Below, piece after piece: positions 52,411 through 61,296 of a stretch of 64,000 nucleotides of DNA. The notes beneath the pieces are model-generated. The model saw only the letters and a list, made by a program, of their open reading frames with translations, made no database searches and was not told the origin of the DNA. Origin of the DNA: an uncultured Eubacteriales bacterium (GTDB taxonomy: Bacteria > Bacillota > Clostridia > Christensenellales > Aristaeellaceae); NCBI GenBank assembly GCA_902778055.1, contig CACYWL010000010.1, positions 1 to 64,000 of the forward strand, written 5' to 3'. Made by a program: the position numbers and the translations under genes. The first letter of the stretch is position 1, and each line of letters starts with the position of its first letter.

Positions 52411-53297
52411 AAGGGAAAAACAAGATGCTTCAGAAGATCATGGCGGCGGTGACTGCGCTGCTTCTGTGGATCCTGCCGGGCGGGCTGCCCTCCGCTCCCG
52501 CGGAGACGCCGGCCGGAGAAGAAATGACCCTGACGGCCTTCAACGTGGGGAAGGCGGACTGCCTGCTGCTTCGCTGCGGGGAAAACGCGTACCTGATCGA
52601 TACGGCCAGGGGGAAGCATCACGAGCAGATCATGGAGGGGCTGAAGAAGCTGGGCGTGGACCGCCTCGACGGCATCCTGATCACCCATATGGATTCCGAT
52701 CACGTGGGCGGGCTGAAGAAGCTGCTGAAAACGGAGCTTCGGGCGGATCATCTGTACGGCCCGGCCTACTACTTTCCCGAGGAAGGAAAGAAGGAGGAAA
52801 GCCCGATCCTGAAAGCGGCGGAGAAGCAGAACATGACGCCGAAGGTGCTGCGGCCCGGGGATGAACTGCCCCTCGGATCGGGCACCCTGCGGGTGCTGGG
52901 TCCCCTGCGTGCCGCGACGGACAAGGAGGACAACAACTCCCTGGTGCTGTATGCCGAGGCGGCGGGCGGATCGATCCTGCTGGCCGGAGACATGGAGTTT
53001 CCGGAGGAGGCGGACCTGCTGGCGGCGGGCAGCATCCCGGAGGCGGATGTGCTGAAGGTGGGCAACCACGGGGACGGCGACGCCACCAGTCCGGAGCTGC
53101 TCCGGGCCGTGAAGCCCCGGATCGCGGTGATTTCCACCAGCACCGAGGAGAAGGCGAGCACCCCCGAGGACCGGGTCCTTCAGGATCTGGCCGCCTGCGG
53201 CGCCGAGGTTTATCAGACCCAGGAGGCGGTCTGGGGTATCCGGGTCACGATCCGGGACGGCCAGGTGACCGCCGCACGGATGGACACGCTGCCCTGA
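52407..53297 (+). CDS. Secreted ComEC/Rec2-like metallo-beta-lactamase-fold protein
   Basis: 296 residues. Signal peptide near residues 8-30 (IMAAVTALLLWILPGGLPSAPAE). The MBL-fold domain begins TLTAFNVGKADCLLLRCGENAYLIDTA and contains THMDSDHVGGLKKLLKT (HxDxDH-type metal site with the first His replaced in part), LLAGDMEFPEEADLLA and VLKVGNHGDGDATSPELL. This is the C-terminal ComEC-type arrangement found free-standing in many Firmicutes. It is probably a secreted or surface nuclease/hydrolase. No membrane ComEC core is fused here. ATG overlaps tadA. Confidence 0.82.
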   Translation: MKGKNKMLQKIMAAVTALLLWILPGGLPSAPAETPAGEEMTLTAFNVGKADCLLLRCGENAYLIDTARGKHHEQIMEGLKKLGVDRLDGILITHMDSDHVGGLKKLLKTELRADHLYGPAYYFPEEGKKEESPILKAAEKQNMTPKVLRPGDELPLGSGTLRVLGPLRAATDKEDNNSLVLYAEAAGGSILLAGDMEFPEEADLLAAGSIPEADVLKVGNHGDGDATSPELLRAVKPRIAVISTSTEEKASTPEDRVLQDLAACGAEVYQTQEAVWGIRVTIRDGQVTAARMDTLP

Positions 53298-53380
53298 GCG
53301 GAGCCCGGAGCCGGCGAATACGGTTCCGGATGTCCCCGGGCTTTTTCCCGCGGGTGCCTCAGCACCGCCCAAACGCATAC

Positions 53381-53414
53381 AAAAAGCCCTCTCTTCCGGC
53401 CGGAAGAGGGGGCT
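53381..53414 (-). terminator. Terminator of rnpB
   Basis: Long stem around AGCCCCCTCTTCCGG/CCGGAAGAGAGGGCT on the minus strand, followed by TTTTTGT. Confidence 0.85.
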
Positions 53415-53426
53415 GCGATGCAAAAA

Positions 53427-53779
53427 AGCGTGCGAGCGTGACCATAAGCCGGGTTCTGTATTGGGCGATCATCTATCCAGGCCATTCGTTACCGAATGGC
53501 TCAAGCGATCGCGGGAAATGCAGCGAGCAGCCGACGATTCCCGCATCTTGCACCGGGTGGGGTTTACAGCACGGGCAGGTTACCGGGCCCGTGGGTGAGC
53601 TCTTACCTCGCCTTTCCACCCTTACTGAGAGAGGGCCCGAAGGCCTGCCCTCAGCGGTATATCTCTGTTGCACTCTCCCTGGAGTCGCCTCCGCCGGCCG
53701 TTAGCCGGCACCCTTGCTCTGCGGTGCCCGGACTTTCCTCATGCCGAAGGGCATGCGATCGCCTGTTCACCTCGCACGG
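53427..53779 (-). ncRNA. rnpB: RNase P RNA (catalytic subunit of ribonuclease P)
   Basis: About 350 bases on the minus strand. Hallmarks: GAGGAAAGTCCGGGC near the 5' end (CR-I), AGGGTGCCGGCTAACGGCCGGC, CGAGGGAGAGTGCAACAGAGA region with GCGACTCCAGGGAGAGTGC, GGTGGAAAGGCGAGGTAAGAGCTCACC, and the 3' CAGAACCCGGCTTATGGT of P4/CR-V. The ends pair: CGTGCGAG with CTCGCACG form P1. It processes the 5' ends of tRNAs. A consensus promoter lies just upstream and a hairpin terminator downstream. Confidence 0.96.
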
Positions 53780-53784
53780 CGGAT

Positions 53785-53814
53785 ATTTTACAATGTCAGA
53801 AAGGATCCTGTCAA
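53785..53814 (-). promoter_or_regulatory. Promoter of rnpB
   Basis: Minus-strand consensus TTGACA and TAAAAT with an 18-base spacer, 6-7 bases before the RNA start. The -35 touches the start of the divergent traX gene. Confidence 0.85.
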
Positions 53815-54710
53815 TGCCGACCACGCAAGAATCTTTCACTCCGGTTCCCACGGCTCGGGAGTCCGGCAATCACGGTTCCCCGGTTATGGGCTTCCGCTAT
53901 CCGGACAGCTCTCCCCAAAAGCCCGCACGAAGAGGGACCGGCCCTGTCCCCGCCGGAAACCTGGCGACGGGAACGCTGAAGTATATCGCGCTCTTTTTCA
54001 TGATCATCGATCATCTGGGAGCGGTGGTGTTTCCGCGGATTCCGGAGATGCGTATTCTGGGGAGAATCGCCTTTCCGATCTACTGCTGGTGCATGGTGGC
54101 GGGATTCCATTTCACGCGCAGCGTGCCCAGATATCTGATGCGCATTCTCGTGACGGGGCTGATTTCCCAGCCGCTCTACGCCATTGTGATGAATCACGTG
54201 GGCACCACCGGAAATATCCTCTACGACTACCTGCTGAACAAGCCGAACATCTTTCTGACGCTGTTCCTGGGCCTGGCGGGCCTGTGGGGCATCCGGGAGA
54301 AAAAATGGGGCAGCCACATCTGGGGCCCCGCGGCGGCCGTGGCCCTGGCCACCGTCTTCGGCGTGGATTACGGATGGCGAGGGGTGCTGTTCATCATGCT
54401 GCTGTATGCTGCGCGCACCTCCCGGCCGGCCATCGCCGCGGTCATGATCGCCTTCTTCCTTTACTGGGGAACCTTCTACTATCCGACCTCCTCGCTGTTC
54501 GGAATCCCCATTTCGCTGAGCGAATTGCCTTTCTGGCTGTCCCAGCCGCTGAACGCTTTCCTGCGGCTGGAGACCTACGGGCTGCTTTCCATGCCCTTTA
54601 TTCTGATCCGCTTCCGGAAGGACACGCGGATGATGCTCTGGATGAGCTACTCTCTGTATCCGGCCCATCTGCTGCTGGTCTGGCTGGTCAAAACCCTGGT
54701 GCTGGGCTGA
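53814..54710 (+). CDS. TraX-family membrane protein
   Basis: 298 residues from the ATG at 53814 (AAAGGATCC upstream, moderate); ATGs at 53793 and 53886 are alternatives. The first 60 residues are polar and unconserved-looking. Membrane helices follow, with the TraX signature TLKYIALFFMIIDHLGAVVFP, ILGRIAFPIYCWCMVAGFHFTRS, RILVTGLISQPLYAIV and NIFLTLFLGLAGLWG. The family is named for F-pilin acetylase TraX, but chromosomal relatives in Firmicutes probably acylate a surface component. Its start overlaps the rnpB promoter, so expression of the two may interfere. Confidence 0.85.
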   Translation: MPTTQESFTPVPTARESGNHGSPVMGFRYPDSSPQKPARRGTGPVPAGNLATGTLKYIALFFMIIDHLGAVVFPRIPEMRILGRIAFPIYCWCMVAGFHFTRSVPRYLMRILVTGLISQPLYAIVMNHVGTTGNILYDYLLNKPNIFLTLFLGLAGLWGIREKKWGSHIWGPAAAVALATVFGVDYGWRGVLFIMLLYAARTSRPAIAAVMIAFFLYWGTFYYPTSSLFGIPISLSELPFWLSQPLNAFLRLETYGLLSMPFILIRFRKDTRMMLWMSYSLYPAHLLLVWLVKTLVLG

Positions 54711-54721
54711 CCGGAATCAAG

Positions 54722-54738
54722 CTGTCTCATTTCTGAGA
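54722..54738. repeat. Remnant of a REP-like flank
   Basis: CTGTCTCATTTCTGAGA is identical over 17 bases to the right-hand edge of the array at 5755-5771. No complete GAACCGTCC unit remains here. Confidence 0.55.
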
Positions 54739-54847
54739 ATAGAACCCCTCCGGGGGAGAAAAAGATCCTGCTCTCTGCCGTCCCGAAAGGGATGTCCCGA
54801 TGCCCGGCCCTGACGGACCGATCCGGATTTTCAGGAGGAGTGCTTAC

Positions 54848-57800
54848 ATGAAGAAATACCGGCAGCCCGGAAAACACGGAAGATGCCTTGTTTTTCTGTG
54901 GGGCCTGATGATTGCGCTGACGGTCCGGATCGGATGCGCGGCAGCCGAAAGGCAGCTGACCGTGATGGTTTACATGTGCGGAAGCAATCTGGAAAGCACC
55001 TACGGGTCAGCGACAGCCGACCTGGCGGAAATGAGCAGCGCGGGAATCGACGGGGAAAAAACCTGCGTGCTGGTGATGACGGGCGGCTCCACCAGATGGC
55101 TGCAGGGGTATGACCCCGAGGAATCCGTCATCACGGAGGTGGGCGCCCGGGGCAGCCGGGTGATTCAGCGGACGGAAAAAAAGAACATGGGGCAGGGGGA
55201 AGCGCTCACGGATTTTCTCCGGTTCTGCACGGAGGCCAGACCGGCGGAACGGTATGCCCTGATCCTGTGGGATCACGGAGCTGGTCCCGTGGACGGCGTA
55301 TGCTGGGACGAACAGAACGGGGGCGACCACCTGACCCTGCGGGAGCTGACGGACGCGCTGGCGGAGAGCCCCTTCCGGGAGCGAAAGCTGGACTGGATCG
55401 GGTTTGATGCCTGCCTGATGAGCTCGGTGGAGGTGGCCGGAAAACTGGCGCCCTATGCGGAGTACATGATTGCTTCCCAGGCGGAGGAGCCGGCCACGGG
55501 TTGGAACTATGCCTTCCTGAAGGGTGCGGAGGCCGACCGGGACGGGGCCGAGACGGGAAGGCGGATTGTGGACAGCTACTTCGCTGTTCCGCCGAAGAAC
55601 GGGGAGACGCTGACCCTGGCCTGCGTGGACCTGAGCGCCGTGGCGGACGTGGAAAGCGGAATGGACGCCATGTACCGGGAGATGGCAAAGGGCATGAGCC
55701 GGGAAATCTTCTCCATACTTGCCCGGATGAGACAGAAAGCGACGGACTTCGGGCGCGGCGTGGGAGCCTCCGGGGAAAGCAGCGGATATGACCTGGTGGA
55801 TCTGCTTTCCCTGTGCGACTGCTACGGGGCGGAGAATCCTGAGGGGGCCGAACTGGTCCGGAAAGCCACGGAAAGGGCCGTCGTCTTCAGCCGATCCACC
55901 CTGGAGGGATGCTGCGGGCTGAGCGTCTATCATCCCTTCAGAAACCGGGAGAAATACCGGACGGAATGGCAGGAGGCCTACTCCGGGCTTGAATTCTGCC
56001 CGGGATATACCGCCTATGTGAGAGCCTACGGCAGCATCATGACGGGCGAAAGACTGATCTTCTGGAATCAGCTCAGGGACATCCGGGCGAAACAGCTGAC
56101 GTCAGCGTCCTGGGAGACGGAGGAAGCCGGGAAGGATCCGGACGCGCAGCCCCTGACCCAGGTGACGCTGAGTCTGACGGAGGAGCAGGCGGAGAACCTG
56201 GCCAGCGCACGGTTGGTGGTGTTGGCGCAGAATCCCTACGACTACGCGGACGAGGCCTATTTCCAGGTTTTCAGCACGGCGGAGGTCCGTCGGGAGGGAA
56301 CGACCCTGACCGCCGAATATGACGGAACCTGTCTGCAGGCCGTGAATGAGTCGGGATACGATTTTCTGACCGGAGCGATCTCCTACCGGCTGACGGAGGA
56401 AGGTACCTATGTCGTTCCGCTTTACCCCTTCGATGAGCTTGGAAACAGGGCTGAGGAGCCGATCTGGGCGGAGTACGATAAGAATGGACAGGGAGTTCTT
56501 GAGCTGAGAGGCTACGCCGTCTACGATGAAATGACGGGGATGATTTCCCGCCGGGCGGACATTGACCTTTCCGGATACGCGGGGATCACCTTTCTGAACG
56601 AATACCGCATCCTGACGAGAAATGAGCAGGGAGAAATCCTGGCCTTTGACGAATGGACGGAGGACACCCACCGGGATACCCAGTGGAAGGCGAGAGCGGA
56701 CTCGGACCGGACCCGTTTTCAGCTCAGCTTTGAGCTGGACGCAGCGCATGCCGAGAGCCTTTTCGGTGCCTACGAGCTGACGGACACCCAGGGAAACTAC
56801 TGGATGTCAGAGCTGGTGCCGCTGGCCGCGGGCGGAATGACCTGGTATCAGCCGAGAACGTTTCCGGCTCCGGAGCTCGGGGACATTCAGGCGGAGGTCT
56901 ACTATCAGGCGCAGAAGCGGAGCGCCCTCGTCTCTCTGAATGTGACCAACGTTTCAGACCGCCCGCTGACCTTTCCGGACTGGAAAGAGATGGAGGAACT
57001 CGGAATCAGCTCACCGAAGGTGAACGGGCGGGAAGTAATGTCGGTTCCGCGCTGGATCAGGCTGGAGAAGGACGGGGAGCTTTCCCCGATGGAGTCGACG
57101 CTGGATCCGGGGGAAACCGGCATCCTGATCTTTGAAATCAACGGGGGGATGCTGGAGGATTTCGCACCGGAGGATACGGTACGGAAAATCCAGGGAATGA
57201 TGTGCTTCCGGGATGAGAACCCGGAAGAGATCAGCCTGATCGAGTTTACCCTTCAGACGGAGATCCCCGTGAGCGCCTTCCTGACGGAGGGAGAGGCGGA
57301 GCCGGATGTTCCGGCCTTTCCGGAATTCGAGCTGACGATTCCTTCTCTGGACGGAGGACCCCTCCGGGCGTGGGGCGTCGCGTCGCTGCGGCCCGCAGAG
57401 GCCGCGGAGAACAGCCGCGTCCTGTTCAGCCAGGTTCTGGAGAATACGACGGAATCTGATCTGATGTTCATTCTGGAGGGGATCAGCGCGAACGGTATTC
57501 CGGTATCCCCCGGCGCGGTCGGAACAGGGGGCACCGGCGGACGAATGGAAGGAACGAATCTGACTTCGCTGGCTCCGGGGGAAACTGGAGCCGCTACGGC
57601 GGACCTGAGGTATGAGCAGCTGGAGCAGCTGGTGCCGGATGTAGCCCTGAAGGAGATCGCCACGAAGCTGACCGTTTTCCGGCTGAAGGACGGTCAGCCT
57701 GAGGAGATGACAAGCATGCCGGTCCGGTTCCAGACCGAAATCCCGTTGAATGTCCTGTATCCGGACGCGGAGACGCTTCCCACCCAGGAGGTCGTGGACG

Positions 57801-59128
57801 CGGGGAAACAGATGGGCGCCGTGAGCGAAGAGACGGAGAAAACCCTTCTGGATCTGGAGGAATGCCGGGTCAGTCTCCGGGGCATGTGGCTGGTCGGGCG
57901 GGATGCGGTGATGCTGCTGAAAGCGGAAAACCGGACAGGGAAGCCGATGAGCCTCTATCTGGGACAGGCGGAGATGGACGGGGAAGCTGCGAGGATCGGT
58001 CAGACGCGGAATGAGCTGGCCAAGGCCCGGGATCGCAGGACCAAGGTATTCGGCCTCGGGGAGGCATCCTGGAGCGCGGAAACCGGCGCGAAGGCAGAAA
58101 TCTCCACGGGCGGAAGCAGGCTGTTCTATGTTTCCGTCACCCCGGAGGATCCGCTGAAGGAGGAATTCCGGGAGCTGAGCTTTCATGCCTTTCTTTACTC
58201 CCCGGACGATCCGCTTCAGTGCGTATACACGGATGCTATCCGCCTCGCCACGGAGGAGGCCGGCCCGCTGAAGCCCGGGATGCTGGCTGTGGCCGAGGCG
58301 GGGGATTACAGGATCACCGAGGGACAGACGATGCTTCCCGAAAAAAGGGAGTTTTTCTCCGGTGAGGCGTTTTCCCTTCCGGCGGAGCTGCCGGATTACA
58401 TCAGGCTGAAAGCGGTTCCCGGCGACGGAGAACGAATCCGGGAAGGATACGCCGCGGTTTTCCGGCGGATCTCTTCGGATCGGGTGCTGGCGGAGGAGAA
58501 CATCGTGAACGCGACGGACCTGCAGACCGGAGGCGGAATGGCGGATTTTTCCGGCGGACGCGAGTGGCTCCTGTATGAGGGAATCGTCATGCTGGAGGCG
58601 CAGGAGGACGGAAGCGCAGCCGCGGAGTATCCGATGATCCGGCCCCTGATCCGGACCGGGTACGGGACGATGCCGATGCGGATCGCCGAGTTCTCCCCTC
58701 CGGAGGGGAAGACGCTGAAGGTGTTCCAGTCCGGAGCACATTTCACCTTCCTGTCCTCAGCCTATCCGGGGGCGGTGCTGGGCGGAGGCGTCGGCTCCGT
58801 CGAGCTGACGCTGGACTGGAGCCTGGGCAGCGGCAGAATGACGGACATGAAGCAGGCAGAAGGGGACTATTCCGCGCTGGCGGGCCTCATCACCCAGAAG
58901 GTCCGTCTGATTCCGTCGGAAACCGGCGCCGAAGGCCTTCTGGCCTTCCTGAATGAGGACAGCGGAGGCGTTCGCCTGGATCAGATGCTGCGGCTGGACC
59001 GGGATAGTATTTCCTTTGAAATCGAAAAGCTGACGAATCCGGAAAACCTGTCGGTTGCTTTTGTGTATCTGACCGAGGACGGAAAGGTCCGGTGCACGGA
59101 AGCTCAGCCGCTGGACTTCTTCCGCTGA
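54848..59128 (+). CDS. Clostripain (C11) family protease with very long C-terminal extension, secreted
   Basis: 1426 residues, ATG preceded by AGGAGG. N-terminal signal peptide (RCLVFLWGLMIALTVRIGCAAA). The C11 protease domain covers about residues 35-420: LTVMVYMCGSNLES at its start, the catalytic His143 in ILWDHGAG, and Cys189 in FDACLMSSVE. Clostripains cut after Arg. Beyond residue 420 lie about 1000 residues of repeated beta-rich modules with little similarity to known domains (motifs such as SLTEEQAENLASARLVVLAQNPYDYAD and repeated LDPGETGILIFE and LAPGETGAATADL). These look like adhesion, carbohydrate-binding or inhibitor-type modules. No LPXTG or S-layer anchor is visible. Unusually large for the family. 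Confidence 0.9.
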   Translation: MKKYRQPGKHGRCLVFLWGLMIALTVRIGCAAAERQLTVMVYMCGSNLESTYGSATADLAEMSSAGIDGEKTCVLVMTGGSTRWLQGYDPEESVITEVGARGSRVIQRTEKKNMGQGEALTDFLRFCTEARPAERYALILWDHGAGPVDGVCWDEQNGGDHLTLRELTDALAESPFRERKLDWIGFDACLMSSVEVAGKLAPYAEYMIASQAEEPATGWNYAFLKGAEADRDGAETGRRIVDSYFAVPPKNGETLTLACVDLSAVADVESGMDAMYREMAKGMSREIFSILARMRQKATDFGRGVGASGESSGYDLVDLLSLCDCYGAENPEGAELVRKATERAVVFSRSTLEGCCGLSVYHPFRNREKYRTEWQEAYSGLEFCPGYTAYVRAYGSIMTGERLIFWNQLRDIRAKQLTSASWETEEAGKDPDAQPLTQVTLSLTEEQAENLASARLVVLAQNPYDYADEAYFQVFSTAEVRREGTTLTAEYDGTCLQAVNESGYDFLTGAISYRLTEEGTYVVPLYPFDELGNRAEEPIWAEYDKNGQGVLELRGYAVYDEMTGMISRRADIDLSGYAGITFLNEYRILTRNEQGEILAFDEWTEDTHRDTQWKARADSDRTRFQLSFELDAAHAESLFGAYELTDTQGNYWMSELVPLAAGGMTWYQPRTFPAPELGDIQAEVYYQAQKRSALVSLNVTNVSDRPLTFPDWKEMEELGISSPKVNGREVMSVPRWIRLEKDGELSPMESTLDPGETGILIFEINGGMLEDFAPEDTVRKIQGMMCFRDENPEEISLIEFTLQTEIPVSAFLTEGEAEPDVPAFPEFELTIPSLDGGPLRAWGVASLRPAEAAENSRVLFSQVLENTTESDLMFILEGISANGIPVSPGAVGTGGTGGRMEGTNLTSLAPGETGAATADLRYEQLEQLVPDVALKEIATKLTVFRLKDGQPEEMTSMPVRFQTEIPLNVLYPDAETLPTQEVVDAGKQMGAVSEETEKTLLDLEECRVSLRGMWLVGRDAVMLLKAENRTGKPMSLYLGQAEMDGEAARIGQTRNELAKARDRRTKVFGLGEASWSAETGAKAEISTGGSRLFYVSVTPEDPLKEEFRELSFHAFLYSPDDPLQCVYTDAIRLATEEAGPLKPGMLAVAEAGDYRITEGQTMLPEKREFFSGEAFSLPAELPDYIRLKAVPGDGERIREGYAAVFRRISSDRVLAEENIVNATDLQTGGGMADFSGGREWLLYEGIVMLEAQEDGSAAAEYPMIRPLIRTGYGTMPMRIAEFSPPEGKTLKVFQSGAHFTFLSSAYPGAVLGGGVGSVELTLDWSLGSGRMTDMKQAEGDYSALAGLITQKVRLIPSETGAEGLLAFLNEDSGGVRLDQMLRLDRDSISFEIEKLTNPENLSVAFVYLTEDGKVRCTEAQPLDFFR

Positions 59129-59140
59129 GAAGGACCGGCG

Positions 59141-59203
59141 GGCAAGACGAAAGAACCGTCCCCCTGTCTGGGAGGGCAAGACGAAAGAACCGTCCCCCTG
59201 TCT
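59141..59203. repeat. Two REP-like units (34-base period)
   Basis: GGCAAGACGAAAGAACCGTCC plus CCCTGTCT at 59141-59169 and again at 59175-59203, differing from the 5.7-kb copies only by GAC(G) for GACA and AAA for AGA. Confidence 0.85.
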
Positions 59204-59230
59204 GGCTGTCTGCTGGCTGAGTGAATTCAG

Positions 59231-59270
59231 GAAAAAGAAAACCCCTGAGAACGATGATTCTCAGGGGTTT
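59231..59270 (-). terminator. Bidirectional terminator between clostripain and tRNA-Arg
   Basis: 13-bp perfect stem AAACCCCTGAGAA/TTCTCAGGGGTTT with a 6-base loop. On the minus strand a T-rich tail (TTTTCTTTTTCC) follows, ending tRNA-Arg. Confidence 0.85.
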
Positions 59271-59277
59271 CTTTGCG

Positions 59278-59351
59278 TACGCCCGGCAGGATTCGAACCT
59301 GTGACCTTCAGAGTCGGAGTCTGACACTCTATCCAACTGAGCTACGAGCGC
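59278..59351 (-). tRNA. tRNA-Arg (anticodon CCG)
   Basis: 74 bases on the minus strand. Acceptor GCGCTCG pairs with CGGGCGT (two G-U), D-stem GCTC/GAGT, anticodon stem TCAGA/TCTGA around loop CTCCGAC giving CCG, T-arm CAGGTTCGAATCCTG. CCA is not encoded. Confidence 0.94.
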
Positions 59352-59363
59352 TCAACATGAGAT

Positions 59364-59392
59364 ATCCTAGCACAACTCTGAACAAAAGTCAA
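59364..59392 (-). promoter_or_regulatory. Promoter of tRNA-Arg
   Basis: Minus-strand TTGACT and TAGGAT with a 17-base spacer, 12 bases before the tRNA. Confidence 0.7.
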
Positions 59393-59413
59393 ACATTTTG
59401 TAAAATGCAGATG

Positions 59414-60193
59414 TCACCGGATGGCTCCGATCAGATCGCGGACGACCTCTCCGGCGATGATGAGACCCATGACGGAGGGGACGAAGGCCAGGCTGCCGGG
59501 GGTGGAACGGCGGCGCGGGGAAACCGGGCCGGGACCCGGTCCGACGGCTCCGGCAGCTTCGTCCTGCGGGCTGACGGGCTCCTCCTCTGCGGCTTCCCCC
59601 TGCGGGGAAAGGGGTTCTTCCTCGGAATAAACCACCTTGAGGTGATCGATGCCCCGCTTTCGGCATTCCCGGCGGAGCACCCGGGCGAGGGGATCCATCC
59701 GGGTTTCATAAAGATCCCCCACGCGGAAGCGGGTGGGATCCAGCTTGTTGCCCGCGCCCATGGCGCTGATCAGGCGAACCCCGGTGTCCCGTGCTCGCTG
59801 GATCAGCGCCAGCTTGGCGGCCACCGTGTCCACCGCGTCGACGACATAGTCATAGGTTTCAAAGGGAAAGGAATTCACATTTTCGGGAAGCACGAAGGTC
59901 TCGTGCAGCACGATTTCCGCACCGGGGCTGATGCTGCGGATCCGCTCCGCCATGACCTCCGTTTTCAGGCGGCCGACGGTATCCACCGTGGCGATGATCT
60001 GCCGGTTCAGATTGGAGGGCGCGACGCGGTCCGCGTCCGTCAGCTCCAGGTGTCCGACGCCGCTGCGGGCCAGGGCCTCGCAGACATAGCCGCCCACGCC
60101 GCCCAGCCCGAAGACCGCGACCCGGGCCCGGGCAAGACGGTCCATGGCGTCCTCGCCCAGCAGCAGACGGGAGCGGGAAAAATAATCCTGCAT
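59414..60193 (-). CDS. tcdA: tRNA threonylcarbamoyladenosine dehydratase (TcdA, E1-like)
   Basis: 259 residues. TcdA uses ATP to cyclise t6A37 of tRNA to ct6A. VAVFGLGGVGGYVCEALARSGV (ATP-binding, residues about 26-47), the DxD/RQ motif LTDADRVAPSNLNRQIIA, DYVVDAVDT and a C-terminal FVPSVMGLIIAGEVVRDL are all present. An insertion of about 35 residues precedes the C-terminal motif; it is Glu/Pro/Ser-rich and contains two near copies of EEEPxSPQxEAA. This loop is absent or short in most TcdA proteins. AAAGGAG precedes the ATG. Confidence 0.93.
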   Translation of the reverse strand: MQDYFSRSRLLLGEDAMDRLARARVAVFGLGGVGGYVCEALARSGVGHLELTDADRVAPSNLNRQIIATVDTVGRLKTEVMAERIRSISPGAEIVLHETFVLPENVNSFPFETYDYVVDAVDTVAAKLALIQRARDTGVRLISAMGAGNKLDPTRFRVGDLYETRMDPLARVLRRECRKRGIDHLKVVYSEEEPLSPQGEAAEEEPVSPQDEAAGAVGPGPGPVSPRRRSTPGSLAFVPSVMGLIIAGEVVRDLIGAIR

Positions 60194-60381
60194 GGAGTTT
60201 CTCCTTTCCGGGCGAAAGCCCTGAAAACGCGGCGCCGCGGGACAAACAGCGGGAAGACACCGGGCGCGCGGGGAGGCGGAACAGCACGGAATCCGCGGGC
60301 CGACCGCTGAAAAAAAGCATTTTCTTTGCCGCCGGTTTATGGTATGATACAGCGCAATCACCATGACAGGAGGCGGACAGA

Positions 60382-61119
60382 GTGAGCGAGTTCGAGCGGG
60401 AGTTCACCCTGCGGATCAGCGAATGCGACGTGAACAGCCTGTGGAGGCTGGGAGCGATGATGACCGAAATGCAGGAGACGGCGGGAGACCACAGCGATGC
60501 CATCGGATGCGGGCGGGCGGCCCTGATGAAGGAGGGGCTGGCCTGGGTCGTGGCCCGGATGGAGATCCTGATGACCCGGTATCCGACCTTCGGAGAAAGA
60601 ATTACCGTGCGCACCTGGCACCGGCCTACGCGGCACCGTTTCTTTCCCCGCTTTTTCCGGATTACGGACGGGGAGGGGAAGATCATCGCCCAGGCGAGCA
60701 GCCTTTGGCTGCTGATGGACCTCGAAACCAGGCAGAGCGTGGACGCGGGCCGGCTGCCGACGCCCCTGCCGGACAACAGCGGCATGCCGGAGGAGATCCC
60801 GCTGCCGAAGGGAATCCTCAGCCTGGAGACGCCGGAGACGATGCACGCCTACACGTCCGTGTATACGGATCTGGACGGGAACGGGCATGTGAACAACACC
60901 CGTTACGTCGACTGGCTGTGCAACGCGCTGGGGACGGAAACCATGACCGCCCATCCGCCGGAAAGGCTGACGATCCACTTTGACAGCGAAGTCCGCGCGG
61001 AGCAGCCGGTGGACATGCGGCTGAGACAGGATGGCCTGCGGTACCAGATGACGGGAATCCACGACGGGCGGACGGCCTTTGAAATCAGCGGGACGCTGAT
61101 GGAAACGCCGAAAACCTGA
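60382..61119 (+). CDS. Acyl-ACP thioesterase
   Basis: 245 residues from GTG (AGGAGGCGG upstream). FatA/B-type double hotdog: FTLRISECDVNSLWRLGAMMTEMQETAGDH opens the first domain, GLAWVVARMEILMTRYPTFGERITVRTWHRPTRH follows, and the second domain has DLDGNGHVNNTRYVDW with the catalytic Asn/His (NxH) and a conserved Trp. The enzyme hydrolyses acyl-ACP and sets fatty acid chain length. Its short promoter region lies just after tcdA, which runs the opposite way. Confidence 0.92.
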   Translation: MSEFEREFTLRISECDVNSLWRLGAMMTEMQETAGDHSDAIGCGRAALMKEGLAWVVARMEILMTRYPTFGERITVRTWHRPTRHRFFPRFFRITDGEGKIIAQASSLWLLMDLETRQSVDAGRLPTPLPDNSGMPEEIPLPKGILSLETPETMHAYTSVYTDLDGNGHVNNTRYVDWLCNALGTETMTAHPPERLTIHFDSEVRAEQPVDMRLRQDGLRYQMTGIHDGRTAFEISGTLMETPKT

Positions 61120-61151
61120 GGCGGGCTCACCGGGCCTATTCTATCAGAAGC

Positions 61152-61188
61152 ATCGGGGACGCGCAATGAAGCTTCCCCGATTTTTCTT
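61152..61188 (+). terminator. Terminator of the thioesterase gene
   Basis: 8-bp stem ATCGGGGA/TCCCCGAT with a 14-base loop, followed by TTTTCTT. Confidence 0.75.
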
Positions 61189-61215
61189 GTATCCTGCGTC
61201 AGAGTCTGATAAACT
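61187..61215 (+). promoter_or_regulatory. Promoter of the GH13 gene
   Basis: TTGTAT and TAAACT with a 17-base spacer, beginning in the tail of the preceding terminator. Confidence 0.6.
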
Positions 61216-61296
61216 GAAAGGACCAGGCCGAAAAGGGCCGGTCCGTGAATCTGAGCGGGTGCTCAGACCAACGATCCAGGAAAGGAGCATCTCCGA

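Noticed and set aside
53496..53813. N-terminal extension of TraX through the RNase P RNA
   Set aside because: That stretch is clearly rnpB on the other strand; the frame is open by chance.
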